NCBI GenBank assembly: GCA_964019155.1
Contig: OZ025240.1
Location: 79,336,830 to 79,400,829, forward strand
Length of the DNA: 64,000 bases
Direction of reading: 5' to 3'
Source: Osedax fenrisi
Taxonomy: Eukaryota > Annelida > Polychaeta > Sabellida > Siboglinidae
Made by a program: the position numbers and the translations under genes. Under the pieces are notes generated by a model. It saw nothing but the letters and a program-made list of their open reading frames with translations. It searched no databases and had not been told where the DNA came from. Of this stretch, positions 39,276 through 51,904 are shown piece after piece; the first letter of the stretch is position 1; every line of letters begins with the position of its first letter.

Positions 39276-42200
39276 TAATATTAATATTAAACATAATCTT
39301 AAGAAATAATAATAAATAGATTTTTATAACTTAATTAAAGAAATTAGTAGTATTACAAACCTTATATTTGACGGCCTTAAAACCCATATGTAGTTCATTT
39401 TTAAGCACGCAGTCCGACTCATCTTTAAATGTTATTCTTAAAGCTCCTATAAAAACAAATATTTAATAATTAGACTAATAATTATTGAGATAAAATATAT
39501 TTAACATGTACTAATTTTGCATTAAGATTAGAAATTAATATGTATGAATGCAATACCCTAGTATCATATCCAGGTAAATATTATAGTAGCATTCAATTAA
39601 TAGTTTATTTCGTATGTACAATGTTGAATAAAAATACATTATTTTCTGTGGATAGAATGCTAATAGATTTATACAAGTGTTTATATTGTTAATATAGCTA
39701 ATAAAACTAACCAATCACATTTCTCCATAGTGATGTTTTATAAAATGATTCTTTTTTAGCTTCTCCAATTCTCCTCGGCCTCGTCGTATACGACAATCCC
39801 TGCCAATATTCAGGAGTATGTATTTGACGTAAAATATTACGTGTCATTTTCCGAGGTGTTTTCCCACCGATGAGGGTAAATCTTTCAATCTAAAAATTAC
39901 AAAATAACTGTTTAAATATAAATCGTAGTAATACAGGATATAGCAATAAAATAGGTTTATAAATACATAGTCATAATATAATATCAAATTATCTTATAAA
40001 TATAATATTATCGTAATATCGCCTTTATTTACATATTGGCTGAATTCAATGTACTAACTATTTCATGTTCACTCAGTTTTGCAATATCGATGTTAGCCCT
40101 ATCTCCCGAATTAACATTATTCGTTATATTTTCGATAATATTTTGTTGCCTAGCTTGCAATCTCGAGACGTCTTGTTCTACTGTATAAAATAAAATTATT
40201 ATGTAATGAATTATATTTATAAATATAATATAATAATTTGATTGTACTTTTATTAATTAAATAATAGTTTAGATAAAAAAAATATTAATTAATACTAACA
40301 CTCTTGAATTCTTTTAATATATAAATTTTCATTGGTTTTTAATTGTCGTACATCTTGAATTACTAAAAATAAATAAATACATATATTATATATTAAAGAT
40401 TATGTACTTATAATTAGTATTCCGTTTCAATAACGACAAAATTAAAAAAATGATTAATCCAATCGGTACAACTATGTATATTATACTAGATAATAATTGT
40501 TTAACACAAATGTTAACATATTATATTAATTTTTGTTAATAAATATTGTTTTTTTTAATAAATCACTAATATAACTATTAATTCTAAATTTATCAACTAA
40601 AATAACTAGAGAATTTCTGAGTAAAATCATGATATCCTAAAATATATATACATATATATACGTGTATACTACAAACTATTATCTACAATAATATTTATTA
40701 TTAACCTTGACTTAGTAAATGCGCCGAGTTTTGTGTATATATATAAGTGTTGAGTATATAAGTGAATAGTTTGAAATTATATAATTAATTAGCATATTGT
40801 TTTTTTTAATAAATCACATATAAATATTAATTCTAAATTTATCAACTAAATAACTAGAGCATTTGTGAGTATACTCACAGATTTTCGGGAAAGGGAAAGA
40901 TATTGCACTTGTGTAAATTTGTGTAACCTACTAATTTAATATAGCCATCTAGTGTTAATAGTTTTATAATAATAATTTTTATATTTATTGTAATTGTAAA
41001 TAATATATTATATACAATATACATGTATATTGTATTATAATATGTATTGACATGATTTTAAAATGATAATATAATTATATAGTTATAAATATATTGTTAT
41101 AAATCATAATAGTAAAAATAACATGTATTGTATTGTTAGGAATTTAAACTTTAAAATGTATATAATTATAAAACAATAACTTAAACTAATTAGTAATTAT
41201 GTAATTTAATGTAAACAATAAATATATAATATAAATATATATTATTTATAAATTAAACTATTAAAAAAAACTACATGTATTGTATTATAATTGGTATTAT
41301 ATTGTAATGATTTTAAATGTATGTATATAAATAGAAAACAAGAAATTTATATAACAATACATGACATAACATTTCATATAATATATCGCTATCTAGTGTT
41401 AATAGTTTGATTATATTAAATGTTGAGGTACTAGAGATAGATAGGGAGTGCAATATCTTTGCAATAATATTTATTATTAACCTTGACTTAAAGTTGCAGA
41501 GCTGTGTGCCATATGTTGACTATTTAGGTCTCTTCCATAAGGAGCTATAATATAAGTGAATAGTTTGAAATTATATATTAGTAATTATGTAATTTAATGT
41601 AAAAAATAAATATATAATATAAATATATATTATTTATAAATTATACTATTAAAAAAAACTACATGTATTGTATTATAATTGGTATTATATTGTAATGATT
41701 TTAATAATTGTAATGATTTAATGATTTTAATGATTTAAATGTATGTATATAAATAGAAAACAAGAAATTTATATAACAATACATGATATAACATTTCATA
41801 TAATATATCGCTATCTAGTGTTAATAGTTTGATTATATTAAATTTTGAGGTACTAGAGATAGATAGGGAGTGCAATATCTTTGCAATAATATTTATTATT
41901 AACCTTGACTTAAAGTTTCAGAGCTGTGTGCCATATGTTGACTATTTAGGTCTCTTCCATAAGGAGCTATAAGCGAATAGTTTGAAATTATATATTAGTA
42001 ATTATGTAATTTAATGTAAAAAATAAATATATAATATAAATATATATTATTTATAAATTATACTATTAAAAAAAACTACATGTATTGTATTATAATTGGT
42101 ATTATATTGTAATGATTTTAATAATTGTAATGATTTAATGATTTTAATGATTTAAATGTATGTATATAAATAGAAAACAAGAAATTTATATAACAATACA

Positions 42201-43038
42201 TGATATAACATTTCATATAATATATCGCTATCTAGTGTTAATAGTTTGATTATATTAAATGTTGAGGTACTAGAGATAGATAGGGAGTGCAATATCTTTG
42301 CAATAATATTTATTATTAACCTTGACTTAGAGTTGCAGAGCTGTGTGCCATATGTTGACTATTTAGGTCTCTTCCATAAGGAGCTATAAGCGAATAGTTT
42401 GAAATTATATATTAGTAATTATGTAATTTAATGTAAACAATAAATATATAATATAAATATATATTATTTATAAATTATACTATTAAAAAAAACTACATGT
42501 ATTGTATTATAATTGGTATTATATTGTAATGATTTTAATAATTGTAATGATTTAATGATTTAAATGTATGTATAAATAGAAAACAAGAAATTTATATAAC
42601 AATACATGATATAACATTTCATATAATATATCGCTATCTAGTGTTAATAGTTTGATTATATTAAATTTTGAGGTACTAGAGATAGATAGGGAGTGCAATA
42701 TCTTTGCAATAATATTTATTATTAACCTTGACTTAGAGTTGCAGAGCTGTGTGCCATATGTTGACTATTTAGGTCTCTTCCATAAGGAGCTATAAGCGAA
42801 TAGTTTGAAATTATATAATTAATTAGCATATTGCTTTTTAATAAAGCGCTAATATAACTATTAATTATAATTTTACCTGAGTCCTGATGTAGAAGACTAA
42901 GATACTCTCCTTGGGTACTAGGCAGTGTATCATTATTTGTTACGGTTTCCTCGTGAACAACATACGTGTCCTGTTCTTTTGACCTATCGTGCTATAAGTG
43001 AATATGTTGAAATTATATATATTTAGATAGATAGATTG

Positions 43039-43075
<37 letters not shown>

Positions 43076-43700
43076 GAGATTTATTTATTATTCATATTAA
43101 TTAATTGGCATACAAAATGTATTTTTCTATTACCTGTGTTTTTTTGGCCTCACTTTCTTTAGAAAATATCGGCAACTTTCTTTTCTTTTTTTGAACTATA
43201 GAATCTTTACCTTTATTTAAAATAATAAAGTTAATATTTATATATATATATATAATAAATAAATAATTTAATTATTAACCTTCCGATATAAATGCTGTCG
43301 AATTTTCTTTGCATTTTTGAGTAGGTTTTATTTTACGACGTGCTATAAGTGATATATATATATATATATATTTTCTCTAAATATGACAATCATAAGTATT
43401 ATTTTCATTTTAAAAGTGAACGTTGAAATAATATATAAAATTTGGGGTTTTTTTATTTTATTATAAATAATCAAGTATTATATCCTTATGGCTGTTTTAT
43501 ATGAATGAATAATTATTACAAATACAATCAAATTAATTTATTGGTTAATAATAATTTTATTTATTATATAAATAGTTAATATACACGTGGTCTCAACGTT
43601 TTGTATATAAAAATATTACTAAATCACTAATATAACTATTAATTATTAATTTAACAACTAAAATAAACTAACGATCATTTCTGATTACACTCTGGCTTTC
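38928..43700 (-). CDS. DUF4806-like accessory protein of the transposon (multi-exon)
   Basis: Exons on the minus strand: 43700-43673, 43342-43280, 43210-43134, 42991-42877, four mini-exons (42789-42727, 42383-42321, 41966-41904, 41544-41482), 40362-40300, 40180-40059, 39889-39712, 39446-39361, 38999-38928. All phases match and the visible part sums to 352 codons including the stop. The first exon is not found. The protein has a basic nuclear signal (VQKKKRKLP), an Asn/Ser/Thr-rich part, the mini-exon repeats, a coiled coil (QLKTNENLYIKRIQE, EQDVSRLQARQQNI), then FTLIGGKTPRKMTRNILRQI and a LW..VIGALR segment. The last two resemble the DUF4806 domain found in many insect and cnidarian proteins of mobile elements. 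The role is unknown; DNA binding or help to the transposase is a guess. An alternative splice pair (donor AT|GTAAAT at 40033, acceptor at 39881) also keeps the frame. Confidence 0.72.
41482..42789 (-). repeat. Four tandem copies of a 63-bp mini-exon in units of about 410 bp
   Basis: The whole array runs roughly 41215-42835. Landmark GAGGTACTAGAG recurs at 41425, 41847, 42264 and 42670, so the units are 422, 417 and 406 bp. Each has, on the minus strand, acceptor TTATAG, a 63-bp open segment encoding PYGRDLNSQHMAHSSATLSQ, and donor CAAG|GTTAAT. Each starts and ends in phase 1, so any number can be spliced in without a frameshift. Copy 41966-41904 has Glu for Ala (SSETLSQ). The other three are identical in protein, with a synonymous Leu change (TTA/CTA) splitting them. 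A decayed fifth copy near 40702-40738 keeps the donor but has lost the acceptor. Confidence 0.82.
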
Positions 43701-43865
43701 CTAAATGATATATATATATAGAATTAGAACATTTAATATATAGCGAATATTAACAAATAATTGTTAACATATAAGTAATATTAATTGGTATATAATATAA
43801 TTTTATAATAAATATTTAAATGTATATATTTATATTTAATTAATGCATGATATAAATTAATACAA

Positions 43866-44930
43866 TACCTATATTATTTAATAATTTATATTTAGTATAT
43901 TTTATATTAAATAGTTATTAAAAATTTTTAAATCGATTTAGTAAGTTAAAATAAGTTAACATTATTCAAAAATTAGATTTAAAATTATGGATATTTAAAA
44001 AAATGTTAACACGATTTTGAAAAGTCGATTAAACACTCAATATTAAATATTAGTTTATACCCAGCAAACAGTAAGAGCAGCATAATAGCAGCATAACAGC
44101 ATATGCTAGAGCCTCAAATGTTTACATTGTGCTATTATGCTGCTCTTAAATGTATATTATGCTGCTATTAATTTGTCACGCTGTTATGCTGCTATTATGC
44201 TGCCCTTATGCTGCTATTATGCTGCTATTAATTTAAAAGTATATTATGCTGCTCTTATAATAATAGCAGCATAATATACTTTTAAATTAATAGCAGCATA
44301 ATAGCAGCATAACAGCATCATAATAGCGTGAAAAATTAATAGCAGCATAATATACTTTTAAATTAATAGCAGCATAATAGCAGCATAATAGCAGCATAAC
44401 AGCAGCATAATAGCGTGACAAATTAATAGCAGCATAATAGCAGCATAATATACATTTAAGAGCAGCATAATAGCACAATGTAAACATTTGAGGCTCTAGC
44501 ATATGCTGTTATGCTGCTATTATGCTGCACTTACTGTTTGCTGGGTATGTTATACACCATATGTATACCTTATTTATATTTAGTATATTTATATTTAATA
44601 GTTATTAAAATTTGTTAAATCGATTTAATAAGTTAAAATAAGTTAAAATTATTCAAAAATTAGATTTAAAATTATGGATATTTAAAAAAATGTTAACACG
44701 ATTTTGAAAAGTCGATTAAACACTCAATATTAAATATTAGTTTATATATTATATACCATAGTATACCTTATTTATATTTAGTATATTTATATTAAATAGT
44801 TATTAAAATTTGTTAAATCGATTTAATAAGTTAAAATTAGTTAAAATTATTCAAAACAATTTTGAAAAGTCGATTAAACACTTATTATTAAATATTAGTT
44901 TATATATTATACGCTGAATATATAATATGG
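43866..44930. repeat. 180-190-bp tandem repeat (three copies) between the two transposon genes
   Basis: Copies at about 43866-44059 plus 44548-44570, 44570-44750 and 44765-44930, each containing GTTAACACGATTTTGAAAAG and AACACTCAATATTAAATATT. The first copy is split by the nested MITE. The repeat lies in the shared intergenic region from which the two genes diverge, so it may carry promoter elements. No TATA or initiator could be assigned with confidence. Confidence 0.8.
44060..44545. mobile_element. Fold-back MITE with CCCAGCAAAC ends, nested in the 12.8-kb transposon
   Basis: Ends are CCCAGCAAACAGTAAGAGC and its inverse. TA flanks both sides (44058-44059, 44546-44547). The 486 bp is a near-perfect palindrome built from 11-bp units TATTATGCTGC and the complement. 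Removing it and one TA restores the neighbouring 180-bp repeat, which proves the 2-bp duplication. Its first 11 bases match the big element's tip, so the same transposase may move it. Confidence 0.93.
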
Positions 44931-45410
44931 CCTGTTTCGGTTATACACCATATGACATATAATTTAATAATCTATATAGATATATAAATAATAATAATAA
45001 ATATATATATATTACTTTAAAAATAAATAATTTATTTTTAAAAAGCACGTGCATGTAAATTTAGATATCCTTTTATACAATTTCATAGCTATACCTACAT
45101 GATACTAATAGGTAAATTTATAAATATTTAATACATCGATATTATATTAATATAATACGATATTTATAATTCAGTTATATATTGTATACTTTGATATCTA
45201 ACCATGTTTATAGTAAATAGTTTTATAAAGTAAAATAAATGAAGGATCAGTATGAATATTGAAATATCAAAGATAGTAAAAAAAATAGTTTGTAAATAAA
45301 CAAAAATCTAATATTCAAATACATATTATTATATTGGTGTTTATTAATACATTATATCTTATTTGTACTATTAATTTACAGTAATTAACATTTATTATCT
45401 GTATTAAAAG

Positions 45411-48400
45411 ATGAATTCAAGACAAGAATATATGAAAACATATATGATGAATACAAGGAAAAAAAAAAGTTTGCTTGATACTTCATTTTCTACAAATTCA
45501 GCTGATATTAGAAATGATAATGTTAGTCTTCAAACATTTTTATAATTTTATATTTATAACTATATTTATATATATATATATTAATTATTTAGGAATTTCG
45601 ATTCAAGAGATTTCAGCTTGAAAAAAAGGTATATAATATAAATTTATTTTTAAATATATTAAATTAAAACTAGTTATATATATTATATTATTACCTATAT
45701 TCAATATTGCACACATATATTTATTTTATAACATAAATAATTCAAAAAATATTAGAATAATTACTTTTATATTTTAATTAAATATATTTAATGAGTTATT
45801 AACTTAATAACGTATCATTAGCCTAATGATTAGGATTATTATATGATAATCATATAATAATTATAATAGTTCAATTTATAAACCCATATATTGTAGCAAA
45901 AGCATATGATCAACATATATATAAATAGGTGTGTGCAATATAGATAATAATATAAAATATATATAAATTGTTTTTAATTTAATATATTTATTTTAAAATA
46001 AATTTATATTATATACATTGTATTATATACATGATATCATATCATTATATACATGATATTTACTTGTCGGCATGATATTTATGTATCTCTGCATGATATT
46101 TACTTGTGGCGGCATGATATTTACTTGTGGCGGCATGATATTTACTTGTGGCGGCATGATATTTACTTGTCGGCATGATATTTACTTGTGGCGGTATGAT
46201 ATTTACTTGTCGGCATGATATTTATGTATCTCTGCATGATATTTACTTGTGGCGGCTTGATATTTACTTGTCGGCATGATATTTACTTGTGGCGGTATGA
46301 TATTTACTTGTCGGCATGATATTTACTTGTGACGGCATGATATTTATGTATCTATGCATGATATTTACTTGTCGGCATGATATTTACTTGTGGCGGCATG
46401 ATATTTATGTATCTCTGCATGATATTTACTTGTGGCGGCTTGATATTTACTTGTCGGCATGATATTTACTTGTGACGGCATGATATTTATGTATCTATGC
46501 ATGATATTTACTTGTGGCGGCATGATATTTACTTGTCGGCATGATATTTACTTGTCGGAATGATATTTACTTGTGGCGGCATGATATTTACTTGTCGGCA
46601 TGATATTTATGTATCTCTGCATGATATTTACTTGTGGCGGCTTGATATTTACTTGTGGCGGCTTGATATTTACTTGTCGGCATGATATTTACTTGTGTCG
46701 GCATGATATTTACTTGTGACGGCATGATATTTATGTATCTATGCATGATATTTACTTGTGGCGGCATGATATTTACTTGTCGGCATGATATTTACTTGTC
46801 GGAATGATATTTACTTGTGGCGGCATGATATTTACTTGTCGGCATGATATTTATGTATCTCTGCATGATATTTACTTGTGGCGGCTTGATATTTACTTGT
46901 CGGCATGATATTTACTTGTGGCGGTATGATATTTACTTGTCGGCATGATATTTACTTGTATCGGAATGATATTTATGTATCTCTGCATGATATTTACTTG
47001 TGGCGGCTTGATATTTACTTGTGGCGGCTTGATATTTACTTGTCGGCATGATATTTACTTGTCTGCATGATATTTATGTATCTCTGCATGATATTTACTT
47101 GTGGCGGTATGATATTTACTTGTCGGCATGATATTTACTTGTATCGGAATGATATTTATGTATCTCTGCATGATATTTACTTGTGGCGGCTTGATATTTA
47201 CTTGTGGCGGCTTGATATTTACTTGTCGGCATGATATTTACTTGTCTGCATGATATTTATGTATCTCTGCATGATATTTACTTGTGGCGGCTTGATATTT
47301 ACTTGTGCCGGCATGATATTTACTTGTGGCGGCATGATATTTACTTGTCGGAATGATATTTACTTGTATCGGAATGATATTTACTTGTGGCGGCATGATA
47401 TTTACTTGTCGGCATGATATTTACTTGTATCGGAATGATATTTACTTGTGGCGGCATGATATTTATGTATCTCTGCATGATATTTACTTGTGGCGGCATG
47501 ATATTTATGTATCTCTGCATGATATTTACTTGTGGCGGCTTGATATTTACTTGTGGCGGCATGATATTTACTTGTCGGCATGATATTTACTTGTGGCGGT
47601 ATGATATTTACTTGTGGCGGCTTGATATTTACTTGTCGGCATGATATTTACTTGTGGCGGCATGATATTTATGTATCTCTGCATGATATTTACTTGTGGC
47701 GGCTTGATATTTACTTGTGGCGGCATGATATTTACTTGTCGGCATGATATTTACTTGTGGCGGTATGATATTTACTTGTCGGCATGATATTTACTTGTAT
47801 CGGAATGATATTTATGTATCTCTGCATGATATTTACTTGTGGCGGCTTGATATTTACTTGTGGCGGCTTGATATTTACTTGTCGGCATGATATTTACTTG
47901 TGGCGGCATGATATTATTATTTTGCTCAATACGGATCAAATATATATTGCGTAAAGAAAATATAAATATAGTTGATGTTTTATATAGCAATAGAAAATAT
48001 TGTAAAATCTTATATTAAAAATATATGATATAAATTTGTATACAGCATTGTTTTTGTAATTATTTATTTTATATGTAACCTTTGAATAAATTAACAATAT
48101 AGATTCTATAATATAAGCATATGGTATATGGTACATATTTATATTGATAGAGTATTTTAATTTCTTGAGTATATATATCTAATACATAACATATTTTAAA
48201 TTTATGAATACTAGATAAGCTAATAGATGTTATTATTATAAAGTACAATACAGTTTATACTTAAATATTTAATATATCTTAAATAATTTGTAGTCTTTAC
48301 ATTTATAAATATTAGGTAGGCTAATAAAATGTATTCATAAAACTAACACTGTATTTTATTCCTTTATTAAAAATGTTTTTCATTCATATTATATTCCATC

Positions 48401-50194
48401 AATTTATTTTATATTAACATATTACAGATTAACGTTGAAGATTGCGATATGGAGGAAAGAGAAGTCGATTATGAAATACCAGATATAGAGTCTTCGACTA
48501 ACGAAGAAGATGACACAGGAGATAATTCGAACTTTGGATCAGAAATAAATGATAATTTAACATCGAGTTTGTTAACGTATATTACGATATGGGCTATTAC
48601 TAATAGAATAAAATTCTCTGCATTAGATGAGTTGTTAGTCATCTTAAATGATCATAATATCAAATGCCCCAAAAGAGGTAGAACGCTTTTACAAACTAAT
48701 CGTATCCCAAAAAATATTCAGGGTAATGATAATTATTTATATTATTACTTTTCGTGGTTACCTATATTACAAAAAATAATACAGAATACTTATAAAAACT
48801 CTAATAATTTTCAACTATCTTTAAATATAGATGGATTACCTCTATTCAAAAGTTCGCAGTCATCAGTATGGCCTATCTTGTTATCGATTAAAAAACATAT
48901 TATTATTTTAGCGATGACATATGGTAAAAAACCTTCAGATTTAACTTTTCTGAAAGATTCAATTGTAGATCTAAAAACAATATTAACCGAGGGATTAGAT
49001 ATTGATGACAGACATATTAATTTTCAATTGGCAAATATAACATGCGATGCACCCGCTAAAGCATTTATTAAAGCAACAAAAATGTTTAACGCCAAACATG
49101 GGTGCGATAGATGTAGTTCTATCAGTATCAATGTCAGTGGAACTGCGACGTACAGGAATATTTTATTTACTAGTAGAAATAATTGTGATTTTAGATCAAA
49201 TCTTTATGTAGAACACCAAAAATCGATATCTCCTTTAGTAGATCTTCCTATAGATATGATTACATGCTTTAATATAGATTACATGCACTGTGTGTTGTTA
49301 GGTGTCACTAAAAAATTATTACGTATATATTTAAACAAAGAAAAAGCAATAAAGCCTGAATATAAATTATCTGATTTACAAATCAATCGTATAAATAATA
49401 GATTAGAATATATAAAAAAAAGCATAACGAACGATTTTTGTAGAAAAACAAGAACTCTGAACGAACTAGACAGATTCAAAGCTACAGAATTGCGCCAGTT
49501 CTTGTTATATTCTGGTAGAACTGCCTTGAAAGGTATCTTACATCCGGAATACTATAATCATTTTTTGATATTTAATGTTGCTATCAGCATTTTAGTTTCA
49601 CCATTTCTTTCAAAAGATGTAAATTTAACTTCGTATGCACATAAATTATTAGAATATTTTATAGAAGAGGGTATTCGTTTATTTGGTGTTAGATTTGCAG
49701 TTTATAATGTCCATAGTTTACTACATTTAAAAGAGGATGTTTTGAGACTCGGTAGTTTAGATGGATCATCTGCATTTAAATTCGAAAACTACATGCAAGT
49801 TATAAAAAAAATGGTTAGGTCAGGAAAATTTCCTTTAACACAAATAAGTAATAGACTAGAAGAATATAATAGACATATAGTTGTAGATATTATACCGGAA
49901 CAATGTAAAGCTATTTCCCTTAAATATCCAAATAATTGTTATATTTATAACGACACATTTTGTGAAATTATTGCATTTTCAAATAATATATATACATGCA
50001 AAGTATACAAATCTAAACCATATTTTGATTTAGACTCTTTTAAATCAGATATTATAGGTAATTTGACAAGCAGTAAATATGACTTTGAGATGAACTATAT
50101 TAATGCTTCGTCAACTTTTCCAATCCATAAGGGCATCTTAATAAAAAGTGACGATAGTGATGAATATGTATTTTCGAAAATACTTCATTGTTAA
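45411..50194 (+). CDS. CACTA/CMC-like transposase (three exons)
   Basis: Exons 45411-45521, 45593-45628 and 48428-50194 join in phase 0 (donors AAT|GTTAGT and AAG|GTATAT; acceptors TTTAG and TTACAG) to give 637 aa. The start is an ATG followed by a short Lys-rich region (MNTRKKKSL). In the large exon, numbering from its own first Met at 48449, I see LNIDGLPLF (125-133), CDAPAKAFI (199-207), a Cys pair HGCDRC (217-222), DYMHCVLLGV (277-286), YNVHSLLHL (419-427) and AFKFENYM (442-449). These blocks recur in uncharacterised transposases of aphids, hydra and sponges. The Asp residues in IDG and CDA are plausible catalytic acids. It would cut and join DNA at the CCCAGCAAAC ends in the nucleus. The frame is intact. 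The second intron (2.8 kb) is mostly satellite. Transcribed divergently from the accessory gene. Confidence 0.88.
46051..47913. repeat. Satellite array, 19-21-bp units, in the transposase intron
   Basis: About 90 units of the form ATGATATTTACTTGTGGCGGC, with recurring variants ending in TTGTCGGC (19 bp), TTGTATCGGA and TATGTATCTCTGC. Variants follow each other in a fixed order that repeats as blocks of about 180-250 bp (compare 46490-46640 with 46735-46890), so the array has higher-order structure. It fills about two thirds of the intron 45629-48427. Open frames through it are by-products of the unit length. Confidence 0.93.
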
Positions 50195-50499
50195 ACTATT
50201 TTGTGTTATTCGTATTATTGTATATTTTATAATCATCCGTACTTATATATATATATAAATTATATATAATAAGTATAACAACTATTTTGTAATATTAATG
50301 TTACTATTTATATATATATATATATAGGTTACTTACGATATTTACTATATATGATTATTGTTTACAATTTTATAAATATTTATATTATAAATGATTTTTT
50401 TTAATTTTATTTATATCTATATATGACTTTGCCTAAAATATTATATATTAATCATTAAATAAAATATATCATTTATAAATGAATCTATAGATTATTTTT

Positions 50500-51190
50500 T
50501 TCTTTTATTTATACTCTATTATGATCATATTTTATCTCTATTTAGATTATATTTTACCTATTATTTATACTCTATTTTAACTATTATTTATACTCAATTT
50601 TAACTCTATTTAGACCATAATATTTTTCCTCTATTTATAAATAGACTATATCTATATAGATAGTCTATAGACTCTATTTTGACTGAAAATAACAGTATAT
50701 ATATGTTATTTTTAACATTTATCTGTAGTAAAATTCAAATTAATTTTCCTCTATTTTAACTCTATTTAGACCATAATATTTTTCCTCTATTTAGCCTCTA
50801 TTTATACTCTATTTAGCCTATGTTAACATAAAAAGTAAATTGTACTACTGATAAATGTTAAAAATAACAGTAGAGTCTAAATAGAGTGAAAAAATATTAT
50901 GGTCTAAATAGAGTGAAAATAGAGTGAAAATAGAGTCTAAATAGAGTGAAAATAGAGTGAAAATTCACTCTATTTTCACTCTATTTTCACTCTATTTAGA
51001 CCATAATATTTTTTCACTCTATTTAGACTCTATTTTGACTATACTGTTATTTTTAACATTTATCAGTAGTAAAATTTACTTTTTATCCTCTATTTTCACT
51101 CTATTTTCACTCTATTTAGAGCATAATATTTTTTCACTCTATTTAGACTCTATTTCGTTTTTTTCACTCTATTTTCACTCTGTGTGTTTG
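50500..51190. repeat. Right subterminal array of 11-bp motifs, both orientations
   Basis: The same 11-mers as at the left end, partly in reverse (around 50870-50955, AAATAGAGTGA) and then forward (50960-51180). A GAGTGAAAATTCACTC hairpin near 50955 is the turning point. A subrepeat of the form ACTCTATTTAGACCATAATATTTTT recurs, with CTGTTATTTTTAACATTTATC blocks between. The array runs into the terminal repeat at 51177-51195. Confidence 0.88.
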
Positions 51191-51904
51191 CTGGGTATGT
51201 ATTCCTAAATATATTTCGAGTAGCTAACCTCATATGTAAACATTGGCAAAAAAAAATTTCAAATCGAGCATTATTTGAATTTAAGTATACACTTTGTTGA
51301 GATTTTTGACGGAAAAAGACTTTTATGGGCAAAATTTTGAAAAAAAATCACACCTCAATTAAAAAAAATTATTTTCCTATCCGTTAACGTCGAGGTGGGG
51401 GCGGCCTCGGCGTACGAGCCCGCCGCGCACCACCTAATTAAAGTATGTTTAGACGAATATATATATAGATATATATATGCTCAGACATTTGTATAATAAT
51501 TGAAGAAATTGGAAATTAGTAGTTTGAAAAAAATAAAATTCTGAGATATAGACTTCTAAAGTTTTTATCAATATTATTTTGAGTAAATAACAATAAATTT
51601 ATGATATTTATATATTTTATTATTACATATAATTTTATTGTAATTTGCCACTCCATGCATGATAACTGGATGTAGCTCTAAAAATAAATATTAATATTAT
51701 AAATAATGAAAATAAAACGTATCATAACTGAATATTTGAACACAAATATTATTCACATTTTATCAAATATTTTTGACAGGACTATGTTTAAAAACTCGAT
51801 TTGAAATACTTTTAATTTAAACTTTATATACCTTTTTAAAGATAAATCTGTATATTTTAAAATATTATTATAAAATTTATAACAACAAAAAATAATACAA
51901 AGTT

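Larger units (their letters stand above)
38387..51195. mobile_element. 12.8-kb autonomous CMC/CACTA-like DNA transposon with CCCAGCAAAC ends
   Basis: Both ends carry the 19-bp inverted repeat CCCAGCAAACACACAGAGT. The flanking dinucleotides are TA on both sides (38385-38386 and 51196-51197), a 2-bp target-site duplication. Inside, in order: an 11-bp-motif array, a minus-strand accessory gene (38928-43700) containing a mini-exon array, a 180-bp tandem repeat with a nested MITE, a plus-strand transposase gene (45411-50194) with a satellite in its second intron, and a second 11-bp-motif array. The transposase has the conserved blocks of animal CACTA-like enzymes. The intact reading frames, matching ends and small target duplication suggest a fairly recent insertion. 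The assignment within the CMC (EnSpm/CACTA, Mirage, Chapaev) group is inferred, since the tip is not CACTA. Confidence 0.88.

Noticed and set aside
44287..44502. Minus frame rich in CCYYAA
   Set aside because: It is the 11-bp repeat of the fold-back MITE read as protein.
47341..47990. Frames rich in MIFTCGG and PPQVNI
   Set aside because: They are readings of the intron satellite units.
49279..49479. 66-codon minus frame
   Set aside because: Antisense shadow of the transposase exon.
38387..51195. Tc1/mariner or pogo assignment because of the TA target
   Set aside because: The transposase blocks are CACTA-like, the related MITE duplicates TC, and the element is far larger than Tc1 types.
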